49,885 nt of DNA from an uncultured Porphyromonadaceae bacterium (GCA_947175665.1 CAMWNR010000005.1:1-49885); one strand, 5' to 3'; shown: positions 16,854 through 26,491, counted from the first letter of the stretch. Notes: a model not told the origin generated them from the sequence alone. Translations and numbers: made by a program.

Positions 16854-17675
16854 TTATTCGGCGGCTGCTGCTTTGCGGCGAGTGGCGCGCTTTGCTTTAG
16901 GTTGCTCTACGGGTACTTCTTCGATACCTACGAGTGAACCGTCGATAAGGATTCGACCGCAATACTCACATACGATAACCTTTTTATGCATCTTGATTTC
17001 GAGTTGACGCTGCGGGGGGATGCGGTTAAAGCAACCACCACAAGCCGAACGCTCAACTGTAACGATGCCAAGACCATTGCGAGCATTACTGCGGATACGC
17101 TTAAATGCCTTAAGAGTATAATCATCTACTTCCTTCTCAACTTCCTGAGCCTGAGCACGCAGATTCTCTTCTTCCTGTTTGGTCTCGCTTACAATCTCTT
17201 CAAGTTCTTTCTTCTTCTCTGCAAGACTGTGTTCCTGATCAGCGAGGTCAGCCTTAGCCTTTTCGATTTCAGCCTGTTTGCGTTCCATCTTAGCCTCAGC
17301 CTCACGGATATTCTTTTCGCATAATTCTATCTCCAGGCTTTCAAACTCCTTCTCCTTTTCAAGGAAAGAGTATTCGCGGTTATTGCGAACATTGTGGAGT
17401 TGATCTTCATACTTAGCGATTTTAGCAAGTCTCTCTTCGATTTCACCTTTCTTGCTATTGGCAAATGCCTTGAGATCTTCGATTTCGTCGGTATACTTCT
17501 GGATACGGGTCTGATAACGTACGATCTCATCTTCGAGATCCTTTACCTCATTGGGGAGTTCGCCGCGCAGAAACTTAATGCGGTCGATTTCCGAAAGGAG
17601 AGTCTGGAGGTGATAGAGCGATTTGAGGCGGTCCTCAACGCTGCGTTCTTTGTCGGTTTTCTTTTCAGAAGCCAT
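16854..17675 (-). CDS. C4-type zinc ribbon protein with long coiled coil
   Basis: This 273-residue protein has an extended coiled coil (about residues 25-185, rich in Glu, Lys and Leu heptads) and a C-terminal zinc ribbon with 'CGGC' and 'CEYC'. The connecting stretch 'NRIPPQRQLEIKMHKKVIV' is typical of the zf-RING_7/DUF164 family. Members are conserved across bacteria; a nucleic-acid-associated role has been suggested but is not established. The protein ends in a lysine/arginine/alanine-rich tail ('KAKRATRRKAAAAE'). It lies 24 bp after the Nif3-like gene, and the two are often neighbours in Bacteroidetes. Confidence 0.88.
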   Translation of the reverse strand: MASEKKTDKERSVEDRLKSLYHLQTLLSEIDRIKFLRGELPNEVKDLEDEIVRYQTRIQKYTDEIEDLKAFANSKKGEIEERLAKIAKYEDQLHNVRNNREYSFLEKEKEFESLEIELCEKNIREAEAKMERKQAEIEKAKADLADQEHSLAEKKKELEEIVSETKQEEENLRAQAQEVEKEVDDYTLKAFKRIRSNARNGLGIVTVERSACGGCFNRIPPQRQLEIKMHKKVIVCEYCGRILIDGSLVGIEEVPVEQPKAKRATRRKAAAAE

Positions 17676-17699
17676 ATTTATGATTTATGATTTTATATA

Positions 17700-18488
17700 T
17701 TAACTTATGTATGCCACCGGGTTTGATTCGGACTCAGAGAAGTAAATCACGCAATCCGGATAAGCCTCGCGTATGATGCGGGAGAGTATCTTGCGTGCGC
17801 ATAACTCGCTCTCATAGTGTCCGATGTCGGCCAGGAGGATCTTATATCCGTAAGATGTGAAGTCGTGATATTTAAGGTCTCCGGTGAGCATGGCATCAGC
17901 GCCTGCGGCGATAGCGTCTTTGATCATCGATGCTCCCGAACCACCGCATAGAGCCACTTTTCTGATTACAATCTGTCGAGATTGAGCGGAATATCTGAGA
18001 TGGCTCACATTAAACAGGTCTTTGACCTTGCGGAGAAATTCAAGTTTGGGAGTGGGTGTAATATCACCGACTACACCAAGGCCGGTATCCGGATTAACGG
18101 GATTGGGGCAAAGCACTTTCAGATTGCTCATCTTAAGCGTATGGGCTATCTCAAAACTTACACCTTCGGTAGCGGAATCAAGATTGGTGTGAGAGGCATA
18201 GATAGCGATATTATCGCGCAGTGCCTCAATTACAATCTTCTCAGTGGGAGTGCTACCGGTGACCCTCTTTAACCCGGCAAACAAGAGTGGATGATGACTG
18301 ACAATGAGATTACATTGGCGACGACGAGCCTCCTCCAGAACCTCCTCGGTGACATCCAGACAGAGCAGTATAGCGCTCACCGGCATTTCGGGATCACCTA
18401 CCTGCAGCCCGGTATTGTCATACGATTCCTGAAGACAAATTGGAGCAAACTCTTCGATGACAGATGCAATATCTTTGACTTTCAGCAT
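17700..18488 (-). CDS. Nif3-like dinuclear metal-centre protein
   Basis: This 262-residue protein has NIF3 family motifs: 'YDNTGLQVGDPE', 'LIVSHHPLLFAGLKR' with a metal-binding His pair, 'YASHTNLDSATEG', 'VALCGGSGASMI', 'ADAMLTGDLKYHD' and 'DIGHYESE'. These proteins form hexameric rings with a two-metal site, are annotated as GTP cyclohydrolase type 2 homologues, and have no agreed function. It is shorter than the ~365-residue form with an inserted domain. It starts 11 bp after the aspS stop on the same strand. Confidence 0.9.
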   Translation of the reverse strand: MLKVKDIASVIEEFAPICLQESYDNTGLQVGDPEMPVSAILLCLDVTEEVLEEARRRQCNLIVSHHPLLFAGLKRVTGSTPTEKIVIEALRDNIAIYASHTNLDSATEGVSFEIAHTLKMSNLKVLCPNPVNPDTGLGVVGDITPTPKLEFLRKVKDLFNVSHLRYSAQSRQIVIRKVALCGGSGASMIKDAIAAGADAMLTGDLKYHDFTSYGYKILLADIGHYESELCARKILSRIIREAYPDCVIYFSESESNPVAYIS

Positions 18489-18499
18489 ATTAATAAAGA

Positions 18500-20254
18500 T
18501 TAATCTTGAAGATCAAGTTTGAGTTGGAGTTCCTCAAGTTGAGCCGGATCGATGGGAGAGGGTGATTCGTTCATAATGTCACGACCGGAATTGTTTTTGG
18601 GGAATGCTATCACATCGCGGATAGTGTCAAGGCCGGCGAGGATAGATACAAAGCGGTCGAAGCCGAGTGCGAGACCACCGTGAGGGGGAGCACCGTATTT
18701 AAATGCATTCATGAGAAATCCGAACTGCTCCTTAGCCTTTTCGGGAGTGAAGCCGAGGAGTTCAAACATAGTATCCTGCAATTGGGCGTCATGTATACGG
18801 ATAGAACCACCACCGAGTTCGGTACCGTTTACTACGATGTCATACGCAGTAGCGCGGACGTTGCCGGTATCGGTGTGGAGCATCGGAATATCTTCGGGAT
18901 TGGGTGAAGTAAAGGGGTGATGCATAGCGTAATAGCGCTGTGTCTCCTCGTCCCATTCGAAGAGGGGGAAGTCTACTACCCAGAGCGGAGCAAACTTATT
19001 TTTATCGCGCATACCGAGGCGGTTGCCCATCTCAAGGCGAAGTTCACACAACTGCTTGCGGGCCTTCATGGTGTCGCCGGTAAGGATAAGGAGCAGATCG
19101 CCGGGGTTAGCCTCTGCGCGCTTACCCCACTCTTTAAGTTGCTCCTCGGTATAGAATTTGCCGACCGAACTCTTTACAGAACCGTCCTCTTCAAACTTAA
19201 CCCAGATAAGGCCTTTGGCGCCTACCTGCGGACGCTTTACAAAATCGGTAAGTTGGTCGATCTGCTTACGGGTATAAGATGCGCAACCGGGGGCACAGAT
19301 ACCTACAACTATCTGAGCATCATCGGCAACCGAGAATCCGTGACCCTGAGCGAGATCGGTAAACTCTACAAAGGGCATACCGAAGCGGATATCCGGTTTG
19401 TCAGAACCGTAATACTTCATGGCATCGGCCCATGTCATACGGGGGAAAGGTTCGGTAAAGTCAATATCCTTAACATATTTGAATATATGCTTTACGAGGC
19501 CTTCAAACATCTCAATTACATCCTCCTGTTCTACAAAACTCATTTCGCAGTCGATCTGAGTAAACTCAGGCTGACGGTCAGCACGAAGATCCTCATCGCG
19601 AAAACATTTTGCAATCTGGAAATAGCGGTCATAGCCGCTCACCATAAGCAACTGTTTGAAAAGTTGCGGAGACTGGGGGAGGGCATAAAACTCACCGGGG
19701 TTCATACGCGACGGTACTACAAAGTCACGTGCTCCCTCGGGGGTAGACTTAACCAGAATAGGAGTCTCGATCTCCAGGAAGCCGTTAGCATCAAGATACT
19801 TACGGATTTCAAAAGCCATCTTGTGGCGAAGTTCGAGATTTTTCTTCACGCAATTGCGACGCAAATCAAGATAGCGGTACTTCATGCGAAGATCATCGCC
19901 GCCATCAGTATTATCTTCGATGGTGAAGGGGGGGATCTCGGACTTATTGAGAATCTTCACATCAGTAGCGAAGATTTCTATATCACCGGTAGGGAGGTTG
20001 GGATTTTTTGAAGTGCGCTCTTCAACCTTACCCTTGATTTCAACTACATATTCACGGCCGAGAGTGTTGACTGCATCGCATAATTCAGGGTTAACTTCCT
20101 GATCAAACACAATCTGGGTTATGCCATAACGGTCGCGGAGGTCGAGAAATGTGAGTGACCCCATTTTTCTAATTCGCTGTACCCATCCGGCGAGTCTTAC
20201 CTCTTTGCCGGTATCGGCGATACGAAGTTCGCCACAAGTCTTGTCTCTAAACAT
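18500..20254 (-). CDS. aspS: Aspartyl-tRNA synthetase
   Basis: This 584-residue class II synthetase has an N-terminal OB-fold anticodon-binding domain ('[20 protein letters not shown]'), the catalytic motif 2 '[16 protein letters not shown]', the bacterial GAD insertion around residues 300-400, and motif 3 '[15 protein letters not shown]'. It charges tRNA-Asp. It is the first gene of the minus-strand set aspS, Nif3-like, zinc ribbon. A TAATTTTG -7 box lies 34 bp upstream of the start. Confidence 0.97.
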   Translation of the reverse strand: MFRDKTCGELRIADTGKEVRLAGWVQRIRKMGSLTFLDLRDRYGITQIVFDQEVNPELCDAVNTLGREYVVEIKGKVEERTSKNPNLPTGDIEIFATDVKILNKSEIPPFTIEDNTDGGDDLRMKYRYLDLRRNCVKKNLELRHKMAFEIRKYLDANGFLEIETPILVKSTPEGARDFVVPSRMNPGEFYALPQSPQLFKQLLMVSGYDRYFQIAKCFRDEDLRADRQPEFTQIDCEMSFVEQEDVIEMFEGLVKHIFKYVKDIDFTEPFPRMTWADAMKYYGSDKPDIRFGMPFVEFTDLAQGHGFSVADDAQIVVGICAPGCASYTRKQIDQLTDFVKRPQVGAKGLIWVKFEEDGSVKSSVGKFYTEEQLKEWGKRAEANPGDLLLILTGDTMKARKQLCELRLEMGNRLGMRDKNKFAPLWVVDFPLFEWDEETQRYYAMHHPFTSPNPEDIPMLHTDTGNVRATAYDIVVNGTELGGGSIRIHDAQLQDTMFELLGFTPEKAKEQFGFLMNAFKYGAPPHGGLALGFDRFVSILAGLDTIRDVIAFPKNNSGRDIMNESPSPIDPAQLEELQLKLDLQD

Positions 20255-20287
20255 AATCTGACTTAATCTCTATAGAGTAATAACATA

Positions 20288-20295
20288 CAAAATTA
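20288..20295 (-). promoter_or_regulatory. Candidate -7 box for aspS
   Basis: The minus strand reads TAATTTTG, matching TAnnTTTG, 34 bp before the aspS ATG. No clear TTTG lies at the usual upstream distance. Confidence 0.4.
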
Positions 20296-20352
20296 AGAAA
20301 AAATCCTCACAATACCTTATATTAATCCGAAAAACTGAATAATTGAGGTATG

Positions 20353-20550
20353 ATAAGTAAGTAATTAAAATTAATGTGCATATAAAACTTCAATATTTTT
20401 GAGATAATTTCCATGCGGAGCGAAGGAAGATACTTTGTATCTGACTGAGTGACAATTGGAAATTAGCCAAAAAGATTTAGTTTTATTGCACAAGATATTC
20501 TTTTACTACTTACTTTTTTTAATATCGTTTAATTTTTATTACTTACTTAT
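20353..20550. repeat. MITE-like element with terminal inverted repeats, copy 2 (inverted)
   Basis: This 198-bp element is the reverse complement of 11529-11725 with few differences, including the same internal palindrome around GATACTTTGTATC. It lies between aspS and tRNA-Leu, upstream of both promoters. The remaining intergenic DNA (20255-20711) is AT-rich and holds only promoter elements. Confidence 0.8.
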
Positions 20551-20592
20551 AACACCTTATTATTAAAAAATTCTCAGATTAAGTAATATTTA

Positions 20593-20624
20593 TTTGGATA
20601 TTTGGCAAATTTGTATTTACTTTG
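20593..20624 (+). promoter_or_regulatory. Candidate promoter of tRNA-Leu
   Basis: TTTG at 20593-20596 is followed after 20 bp by TTACTTTG at 20617-20624, one mismatch from TAnnTTTG. Start of transcription near 20631 would leave about 80 nt before the tRNA. Confidence 0.5.
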
Positions 20625-20711
20625 CCGTGTAATTCCATCTGAGGTTTGAGGAATCAGAAATTCTGATATGTCGGATTTAAGATAGATTTGCTTTGTGTTT
20701 ATTCCATAGTG

Positions 20712-20793
20712 GCGCACGTGGCGTAATTGGTAGCCGCGCCAGACTTAGGATCTGGTGTCTTGCGACGTGGGGGTTCGAGTCCCTTCGTGCGCA
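20712..20793 (+). tRNA. tRNA-Leu (anticodon UAG)
   Basis: The acceptor arm GCGCACG (20712-20718) pairs with CGTGCGC (20786-20792), followed by discriminator A. The anticodon stem CCAGA/TCTGG encloses the loop CTTAGGA with anticodon TAG. The D-loop contains AATTGGTAG and the T-loop is TTCGAGT with a stem using two G-U pairs. A variable region of about 13 nt and total length of 82 nt fit a class II tRNA-Leu. CCA is not encoded. A Rho-independent terminator follows directly. Confidence 0.95.
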
Positions 20794-20794
20794 C

Positions 20795-20828
20795 AAAAAA
20801 GAGTTGCTTTTCCGGCAACTCTTTTTTT
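20795..20828 (+). terminator. Rho-independent terminator of tRNA-Leu
   Basis: The A-rich left arm ending GAGTTGC (20795-20807) pairs with GCAACTC followed by seven T (20815-20828), with a short loop. It begins two bases after the tRNA. Confidence 0.9.
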
Positions 20829-20880
20829 ATGTTTATCCCGTCGGCACTTCATTACGGGTCAATTACCAACCCCGGTTAAA

Positions 20881-21912
20881 TTATCGGTTTGAGAGGTGCC
20901 GTATGGCAGTATCGAGGATCGGGTCGCGACCTGCCGCGAAATCTTCAGGTGTAGAGTGGCACTCAAAGCCGGGGGTGGGGTCTACACCAAATTCGGTGAT
21001 AGTGCCATCCGGTCCGTAAAGAGGTGAGGCAGAGAAGCGTACCGACCATCCGTTAGGGAGTTCGCTACTGAATGGCAAACCTGATCCACCTCCGGTGCGC
21101 GCACCGATTACGGTAACTTGCGGCAGACTCTTCATAACAGCGGCAAAGGCGTTTGCCGCGCTATAACAGGCACGGTTGGTAAGCAGAACGATCGGCTTGT
21201 CGAGATATTTAACTCTCACATCCGGGGCCGGTGAGTAACTGAAAGGATAGGGGGTAGAAAAATCATTCTTGCCGGGGCCTGTCTTATGGCAGATACTCCC
21301 TCCCGGTATTTCCCGGTCTATAAATCTCCCTATCAGCACATCGATGTTGGTAAGCAATCCACCTCCGTTGTTACGTATATCAATAATCAACCCCTCGGTA
21401 TCATACATTATTGCCAGAGCATAGTCGAGAGCAGTCTCGGATATACCCGATGCAAACGAGGGGTAATAAAGGTATCCGATATTACCGTCGAGTACTTTAT
21501 AATTGAGTCCGGAAGTGCTATAATAATCGAAATCAAGATAATACTCCTGCAGCGTGCGAAGATTGAAATCTTGCGGATAATCACTCCACCACTTACGGTA
21601 ATAACTTGTGTCGAAGCGCGAAGTAAGATTGACATGACCGTCGCGAAGTTGGTCGAGCATTTCAGCGCAGAGACCGAATAATTGCAGGTCGCTCATATCG
21701 GGAGTGATTTTAGCGCGATATTGAGCGGTCACCTCATCCCAATCTATACCCTTCTCTTCAAGAAAGCAGTAGCGTGTGGCTATAATCTCTGCCAGCGCAT
21801 CAAAATTTCCATACGGATCGTCAGAATAACTTATATCATCCTTACACGCCGGGAGTATAAGCAGGTTCAGCAGTATCAGTGATGTCGTGAGTAAATTCCT
21901 GAAATATGACAT
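20881..21912 (-). CDS. S41 family peptidase lipoprotein
   Basis: With the ATG at 21912 the protein has 343 residues and a lipoprotein signal ending 'LLILPAC' (Cys23). The tail-specific protease (S41/CtpA) fold shows in 'EMLDQLRDGHVNL', 'LIIDIRNNGGG', 'KPIVLLTNRACYSAANAFAA' with the presumed nucleophilic Ser in YSAAN, and 'TVIGARTGGGSGLP'. It lacks an obvious PDZ domain. It is probably lipid-anchored in the periplasm or outer membrane and cleaves unfolded or misprocessed proteins. An in-frame ATG 45 bp upstream would put extra residues before the signal peptide, so I prefer 21912. Confidence 0.85.
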   Translation of the reverse strand: MSYFRNLLTTSLILLNLLILPACKDDISYSDDPYGNFDALAEIIATRYCFLEEKGIDWDEVTAQYRAKITPDMSDLQLFGLCAEMLDQLRDGHVNLTSRFDTSYYRKWWSDYPQDFNLRTLQEYYLDFDYYSTSGLNYKVLDGNIGYLYYPSFASGISETALDYALAIMYDTEGLIIDIRNNGGGLLTNIDVLIGRFIDREIPGGSICHKTGPGKNDFSTPYPFSYSPAPDVRVKYLDKPIVLLTNRACYSAANAFAAVMKSLPQVTVIGARTGGGSGLPFSSELPNGWSVRFSASPLYGPDGTITEFGVDPTPGFECHSTPEDFAAGRDPILDTAIRHLSNR

Positions 21913-21978
21913 TGGTAGATTGATAGTGGATGTTAATATATTAAGATATCCAGGCATCGTTGGCTCGTAACTGAAGTT

Positions 21979-22836
21979 TTATCTTCCACCGCCGGGTATA
22001 ATGCCGATATAGAGCATATTGCGGCATTGACGTTCTACGAGATTATTGGCAGTAGAGCGACGCCAATAGAGATGGTAACCCAACTCCATCGAGGTTTTGC
22101 CGAAGTCAAAAGAGACACCGGTGTTAAGATTAATCTGAGGGTAATTTCCCGGCCAGAGGGCATGAGCAAGACCATTGCGGTTGCCAAGCGATATTTCGTA
22201 ATAGGTTTCCCCATATCCGGGCATGAAGAAAGCCCCTGCCAGAGGTATGCTCAGTGACAGACGTGCGGTGACGGGCAGGCGCTTGATGTTGGTCTCCCAA
22301 AGCAGGTCGGTTCTCGCGGAGACGGCCGCCATAAGGTTGATGCTCACGGGGTTATTGCTGTTTTTAAGAAGAGCAAGGATACCTCCCTCGGTAGTTATGC
22401 CCGGACCTGCGGAGATAGTGAGACCGTAAGGAAGATGCCGGTAAGCCGCACAGTGCCATGCAAAGTTGATATCTATACCTTGCATAGAAGCGGTGCCACG
22501 CGGATTGAGCAATCCCAAAGCCGCACCGGCACCACCCTCGAAGTGCATACGCCACCAAGCGGGAGACTGCGGCAGGAGTTTGGTCCAGTAACCCGATAAT
22601 CCAAATCTGAAGCCGCTGTATTCTACGGGTGAGAGATACCGGCTGACCGCAGACATGGAGCCGCCCTCCACGGCATACAACCCTCTGACGGGGCGTTTGA
22701 TAAGAGGATCGTTGCAGGCATCGGTTATCTGTATCGCAGGTATACCCTGTAAATCTTGCCTGGTAGAATGGCTAAACAGGCTCAGCGGAAAAAATACCGC
22801 AAGGATAAGAGTGAAAATATAATTAACTATCCGCAT
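21979..22836 (-). CDS. Exported outer-membrane-type protein, DUF3316-like
   Basis: With the ATG at 22836 the protein has 285 residues and a signal peptide ('MRIVNYIFTLILAVFFPLSL'). The rest alternates short aromatic and glycine-rich strands ('FRFGLSGYWTKLL', 'HFEGGAGAALGLLNPRG', 'FDFGKTSMELGYHLYWRR'), as expected for a small beta barrel. It resembles DUF3316 proteins of Bacteroidetes, an assignment made from memory of the pattern and therefore tentative. It overlaps the 3' end of parC by 14 bp, so it is translated from the same transcript. Function unknown. Confidence 0.6.
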   Translation of the reverse strand: MRIVNYIFTLILAVFFPLSLFSHSTRQDLQGIPAIQITDACNDPLIKRPVRGLYAVEGGSMSAVSRYLSPVEYSGFRFGLSGYWTKLLPQSPAWWRMHFEGGAGAALGLLNPRGTASMQGIDINFAWHCAAYRHLPYGLTISAGPGITTEGGILALLKNSNNPVSINLMAAVSARTDLLWETNIKRLPVTARLSLSIPLAGAFFMPGYGETYYEISLGNRNGLAHALWPGNYPQINLNTGVSFDFGKTSMELGYHLYWRRSTANNLVERQCRNMLYIGIIPGGGR

Positions 22837-25633
22837 TGGCGAGATCAGTATCTTCCGAAAAATCAAATAATTCTCCCTGTATTGTCTGAGGGTTTAGCGA
22901 TTCAGGTTCGGCCGAAACCTCTTCGGCCTCGACTTCTTCTACATTTTCCTCATTGATTACACCGGCGGTCTGTTCGGGTTCGGGATACCTGAGCGGCTCG
23001 AGTTCGCGGATTTCACCCAGATGATAAGTGGTAATGCGCTTACCCTTGGCCTTATAACTCTTAATGCCGATAAACGACTCAGCATCGATCTCCAAAGCCG
23101 GACGCACAGCGTCATTGCCCGCAAAAGTCACCTCCAGTCTCGGATAATAAGTATCCGTGAGCAGCAGAATGCGCGACTGCTCATCAGAGCCGACAAAGCG
23201 CTGAGGTTTGGCTGACGGTTCGAAATTGAACCGCTTCAGATAAGGATTGCCTAAAGAGGCGTCATACAGAGCGAGAGTCCACACCTTATGAGGATCAAAC
23301 TTCTCAATTTTCAGAATATTATCATCAAAGTGGTTGGTATCGGAGTAGGTAGAAGTAAAGTATTCACCTGAGGTAGTTATCACCAATACCAGATCCTCAC
23401 CCTGAAAGATACCGAGGCTCTCACCGCGACCGTCATAGTTAAGGCGCAGCACATCGCGGTCAAACCATACTTCGCGACCCCCTAATGTCGAGCCGCCCTT
23501 CTTATCGAGAGTTATAGACTTGACGGCAAATTTAGTAACCAGGTTGCCTAACGACTCCTTACCCTTGATGGCAAGTTGGCTGAAATCAACCAGCAACTCC
23601 TTATTGCGCGGAGAGCGTCCCTGACTACCTTGTTCGCCGGTAAGGTTGACTTTAACGGTCTCAGCCTCACCATTAGGATTAACAGAGAGATACTCAATGC
23701 GCGAACCCGGTTTACCCTTGGTGATGTCATACTCCTTCTCGCGGGTAAGACCACGGATATGGAAGCGTTTCTTATAATACTCTCCATCCTTACCGTTACG
23801 GTAAATCACATTGTATACAGTGCGCTTGTCATCTTTCTTAAAAAGTCCGATATATCTTACTTTAGTACCCTTCTTACCGATATAGAGTTTATCCTGCACC
23901 TTGACAATCTTATATGTACCATCGCGGTAAATTATGAGAATGTCGTCAATATCCGAGCAGGTAAACTGAAATTCCCCCTCTTTAAGTCCGATACCGATGA
24001 AGTTACCCTCTTTGTCAAAAAAGAGTCTCTTATTAGCCTCGGCCACTTTTGTAGCCTCGATAGAGTCAAAACCGCGCAGAGTGGTAAGTCGGGGAAATCT
24101 TTCGCCATATTTCTCCTTAAGATGCTCATACCATCTGATGGTATACTCGTTGATATGCTCCACATCGTAGGATATCTGATCTATGTCGGCCTGCAGACGC
24201 GCAATTTTCTCATTGCTCTTATCAGAATTAAACTTCAGGATTCTACCCATCTTTATTTCCCACAGGCGCATGATGTCATCGCGTGTCAGAGCGCGATAGA
24301 AATCCTTTTTGAAAGGCTCCAACAGGGTATCGATACGATCTACGGCTGCATCCATATCGGGAGCCGCCTCGAGTTTGGAATCCTTATACATCCTGTTCTC
24401 GATAAAAATTTTTTCGAGCGAAGCGAAAAGCATGGACTCGCGATTCTCACCGAGTTTGATCTTGAGTTCATCGAGAAGCATAGATCGTGTATGCTTCACG
24501 CTAAACTTAAGGAGATCGCTCACTGTCAGGAAGTGAGGTTTGCGGTCCACGATAACGCAGCAACAGGGTGAGATGCTGATTTCGCAGTCGGTAAAGGCAT
24601 AGAGAGCATCAATAGCCTTATCAGAAGAAGTGCCGGGATTAAGATGCACCAATATCTCGGCCTGAGCCGAAGTATTGTCATCAACCTTGCGCACCTTGAT
24701 TTTACCCTTCTCCATAGCGGAAAGGATAGAAGAGATAAGAGTGGAGGTGTTTTTGCCGAAAGGTATTTCGGTAATAGCGAGGGTCTTATTATCTATTTTC
24801 TCGATTTTAGCACGAACTTTAACCGAACCGCCGCGAGCGCCATCGTTGTATTTCGAGGCATCAAGCAGGCCGGCTGTAGGGAAGTCGGGCAAGAGTTTGA
24901 AAGGTTCACCCTTTAGAAAAGCCACGGCCGCATCCAATATCTCATTAAAATTATGAGGGAGGATTTTAGACGACAGACCTACAGCGATACCCTCAACACC
25001 CTGGGCGAGGAGCAGGGGGAATTTGATAGGTAAAGTTACAGGTTCCTTTTTACGTCCGTCGTAAGAAAGGGTCCACTCCGTAATAGCAGGGGAGAACACG
25101 GTCTCCAACGCAAACTCCGACAGGCGTGCCTCAATATAACGGCCGGCAGCCGCCGAATCTCCCGTAAGAATATTACCCCAGTTGCCCTGAGTATCGATAA
25201 GTAATTGTTTCTGACCGAGTTGTACCAATGCGTCGCCAATCGAAGCGTCACCATGCGGATGATACTGCATGGTATTACCCACGATATTGGCAACCTTATT
25301 AAACTTGCCGTCATCGAGAGTCTGCATAGAGTGCAGGATACGTCGCTGCACAGGTTTTAAGCCATCCTCGATATGAGGTACCGCACGCTCCAAAATAACG
25401 TAAGAGGCATACTCCAGATACCAATTCTTAAACATACCTGACAGAGCCGTCCGTTTATCCCCCATACCGGGAATGGTATAACTCTTCACGGGATCCTCGG
25501 CGGCTACTTCACGCTCCTCAGATTCCGTACGGTCTAAGAGATCCTTCTCGATCTCCTCCTGATTTTCAGCCCTCTGTTCAGGCTGATTCAGCAAATCATC
25601 ATCGTTATTGATAGGGGGTAAAGAATTATTCAT
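22823..25633 (-). CDS. parC: DNA topoisomerase IV subunit A
   Basis: With the ATG at 25633 this is a 936-residue type IIA topoisomerase A subunit. The N-terminal part has 'YASYVILERAVPHIEDGLKP' and 'QYHPHGDASIGDAL', and the catalytic tyrosine is Tyr166 in 'AAAGRYIEARLSEF'. The C-terminal domain has degenerate beta-pinwheel blades ('GDEGSRIEY'-like strands) rather than a GyrA box, and together with 'VILERAVPHIEDGLKPVQRR' this points to ParC rather than GyrA. It works with ParE in decatenating chromosomes. An open stretch upstream of 25633 overlaps the promoter and lacks family similarity. The C-terminal ~50 residues are acidic. Confidence 0.88.
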   Translation of the reverse strand: MNNSLPPINNDDDLLNQPEQRAENQEEIEKDLLDRTESEEREVAAEDPVKSYTIPGMGDKRTALSGMFKNWYLEYASYVILERAVPHIEDGLKPVQRRILHSMQTLDDGKFNKVANIVGNTMQYHPHGDASIGDALVQLGQKQLLIDTQGNWGNILTGDSAAAGRYIEARLSEFALETVFSPAITEWTLSYDGRKKEPVTLPIKFPLLLAQGVEGIAVGLSSKILPHNFNEILDAAVAFLKGEPFKLLPDFPTAGLLDASKYNDGARGGSVKVRAKIEKIDNKTLAITEIPFGKNTSTLISSILSAMEKGKIKVRKVDDNTSAQAEILVHLNPGTSSDKAIDALYAFTDCEISISPCCCVIVDRKPHFLTVSDLLKFSVKHTRSMLLDELKIKLGENRESMLFASLEKIFIENRMYKDSKLEAAPDMDAAVDRIDTLLEPFKKDFYRALTRDDIMRLWEIKMGRILKFNSDKSNEKIARLQADIDQISYDVEHINEYTIRWYEHLKEKYGERFPRLTTLRGFDSIEATKVAEANKRLFFDKEGNFIGIGLKEGEFQFTCSDIDDILIIYRDGTYKIVKVQDKLYIGKKGTKVRYIGLFKKDDKRTVYNVIYRNGKDGEYYKKRFHIRGLTREKEYDITKGKPGSRIEYLSVNPNGEAETVKVNLTGEQGSQGRSPRNKELLVDFSQLAIKGKESLGNLVTKFAVKSITLDKKGGSTLGGREVWFDRDVLRLNYDGRGESLGIFQGEDLVLVITTSGEYFTSTYSDTNHFDDNILKIEKFDPHKVWTLALYDASLGNPYLKRFNFEPSAKPQRFVGSDEQSRILLLTDTYYPRLEVTFAGNDAVRPALEIDAESFIGIKSYKAKGKRITTYHLGEIRELEPLRYPEPEQTAGVINEENVEEVEAEEVSAEPESLNPQTIQGELFDFSEDTDLANADS

Positions 25634-25652
25634 GGAGTAATGGAATTTACAA

Positions 25653-25684
25653 CAAAAATAATAAAAAAACCGAATTAAAACAAA
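25653..25684 (-). promoter_or_regulatory. Promoter of parC
   Basis: On the minus strand, TTTG (25684-25681) is followed after 20 bp by TATTTTTG (25660-25653), an exact Bacteroidetes promoter. The start point would be about 12-15 bp before the parC ATG, giving a very short leader. Confidence 0.65.
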
Positions 25685-25810
25685 CTCCCCCCACACAAAA
25701 AACACCCGTCACTTCCCACGCCTCTTTTGGAATTGTCCGACACCACACGTAATCTGAAATAATATTAAAAGCCCATAACAATTTATAATCTTAAATTGTT
25801 ATTAATAAAA

Positions 25811-26491
25811 ATGAGTTATGACAAAATATCATCTGGAATCAATAGCCAAAAAACAGGCTTCAATAGAATTTTGGAAGAGGCAGCCTCTGAGGCTCGAAGA
25901 ATATCTCTCGCAATTCAAAAGATTGCGGGAACAACGTCTTGCAAGGGAGTCCAAATCCAAGGTCTGAAAAAATGGGCTATTAATAACCGGATTTGGATTA
26001 CAGATATAAAAAAGTTAGGTGAGTTTTCTGATCGCGGATCAGAAAACGAGGTTTATATGGATTCTGTCAATGGGGTTGTGAATAAACTTAACGACTTCAG
26101 ATATGCCGATGATAACCTGGAACCATTTTTTCAAAGAATAAATATTCACAATCGCATATTTCCCGATTGTTCTTACGTCCTTAAGGGGTTTGCCGAGAAC
26201 CAAGATGGTAAAATATGTGCTGTGCTTGAACAACCGTTCATTCGTGCTGACCGTGAAGCATCAATTGAGGAAATTGCCGGAGCGTTAGTTCTTATGGGTT
26301 TTATTCCAATGTGCGATGGTGAATACTTCACTAACGGGGAGATTGATATTTTTGATGCTTTGCCCAATAATGTGCTTCATGGTATAGATGGTAATCTTTT
26401 TTTTATTGATACGATTTGTCTTCCATCCGATGATAATTACATAGATACTTACAAGTCCCTTTCCCCTAATTGGGTTCCCTCCACAAAATAG
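25811..26491 (+). CDS. Stand-alone protein like the polyvalent-protein kinase domain
   Basis: This 226-residue protein starts at the ATG at 25811. Its first 40 residues ('SQKTGFNRILEEAASEARRI') resemble a short helical leader. Its core has 'LNDFRYADDNLEPFFQRI', 'HNRIFPDCSYVLKGF', 'ICAVLEQPFIRADREASIEE' and 'NNVLHGIDGNLFFIDTI'. These resemble the kinase-like domain described in polyvalent proteins of phages and conjugative elements (Kinase-PolyVal family): the NVLxxxDGxxxFIDP-like tail would correspond to the catalytic and metal loop, although the canonical HRD and DFG are not seen. It stands alone between parC and the fimbrial operon, has its own terminator, and is AT-richer than its neighbours. 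Kinase activity is not shown. Confidence 0.6.
   Translation: MSYDKISSGINSQKTGFNRILEEAASEARRISLAIQKIAGTTSCKGVQIQGLKKWAINNRIWITDIKKLGEFSDRGSENEVYMDSVNGVVNKLNDFRYADDNLEPFFQRINIHNRIFPDCSYVLKGFAENQDGKICAVLEQPFIRADREASIEEIAGALVLMGFIPMCDGEYFTNGEIDIFDALPNNVLHGIDGNLFFIDTICLPSDDNYIDTYKSLSPNWVPSTK

Noticed and set aside
18917-20011. 364-codon plus-strand frame opposite aspS
   Set aside because: It lies wholly antisense to the well-supported aspS gene and has no family features.
11529-20550. Composite transposon bounded by the two MITE-like elements
   Set aside because: The segment between them holds core host genes and no transposase, and there are no obvious target duplications.
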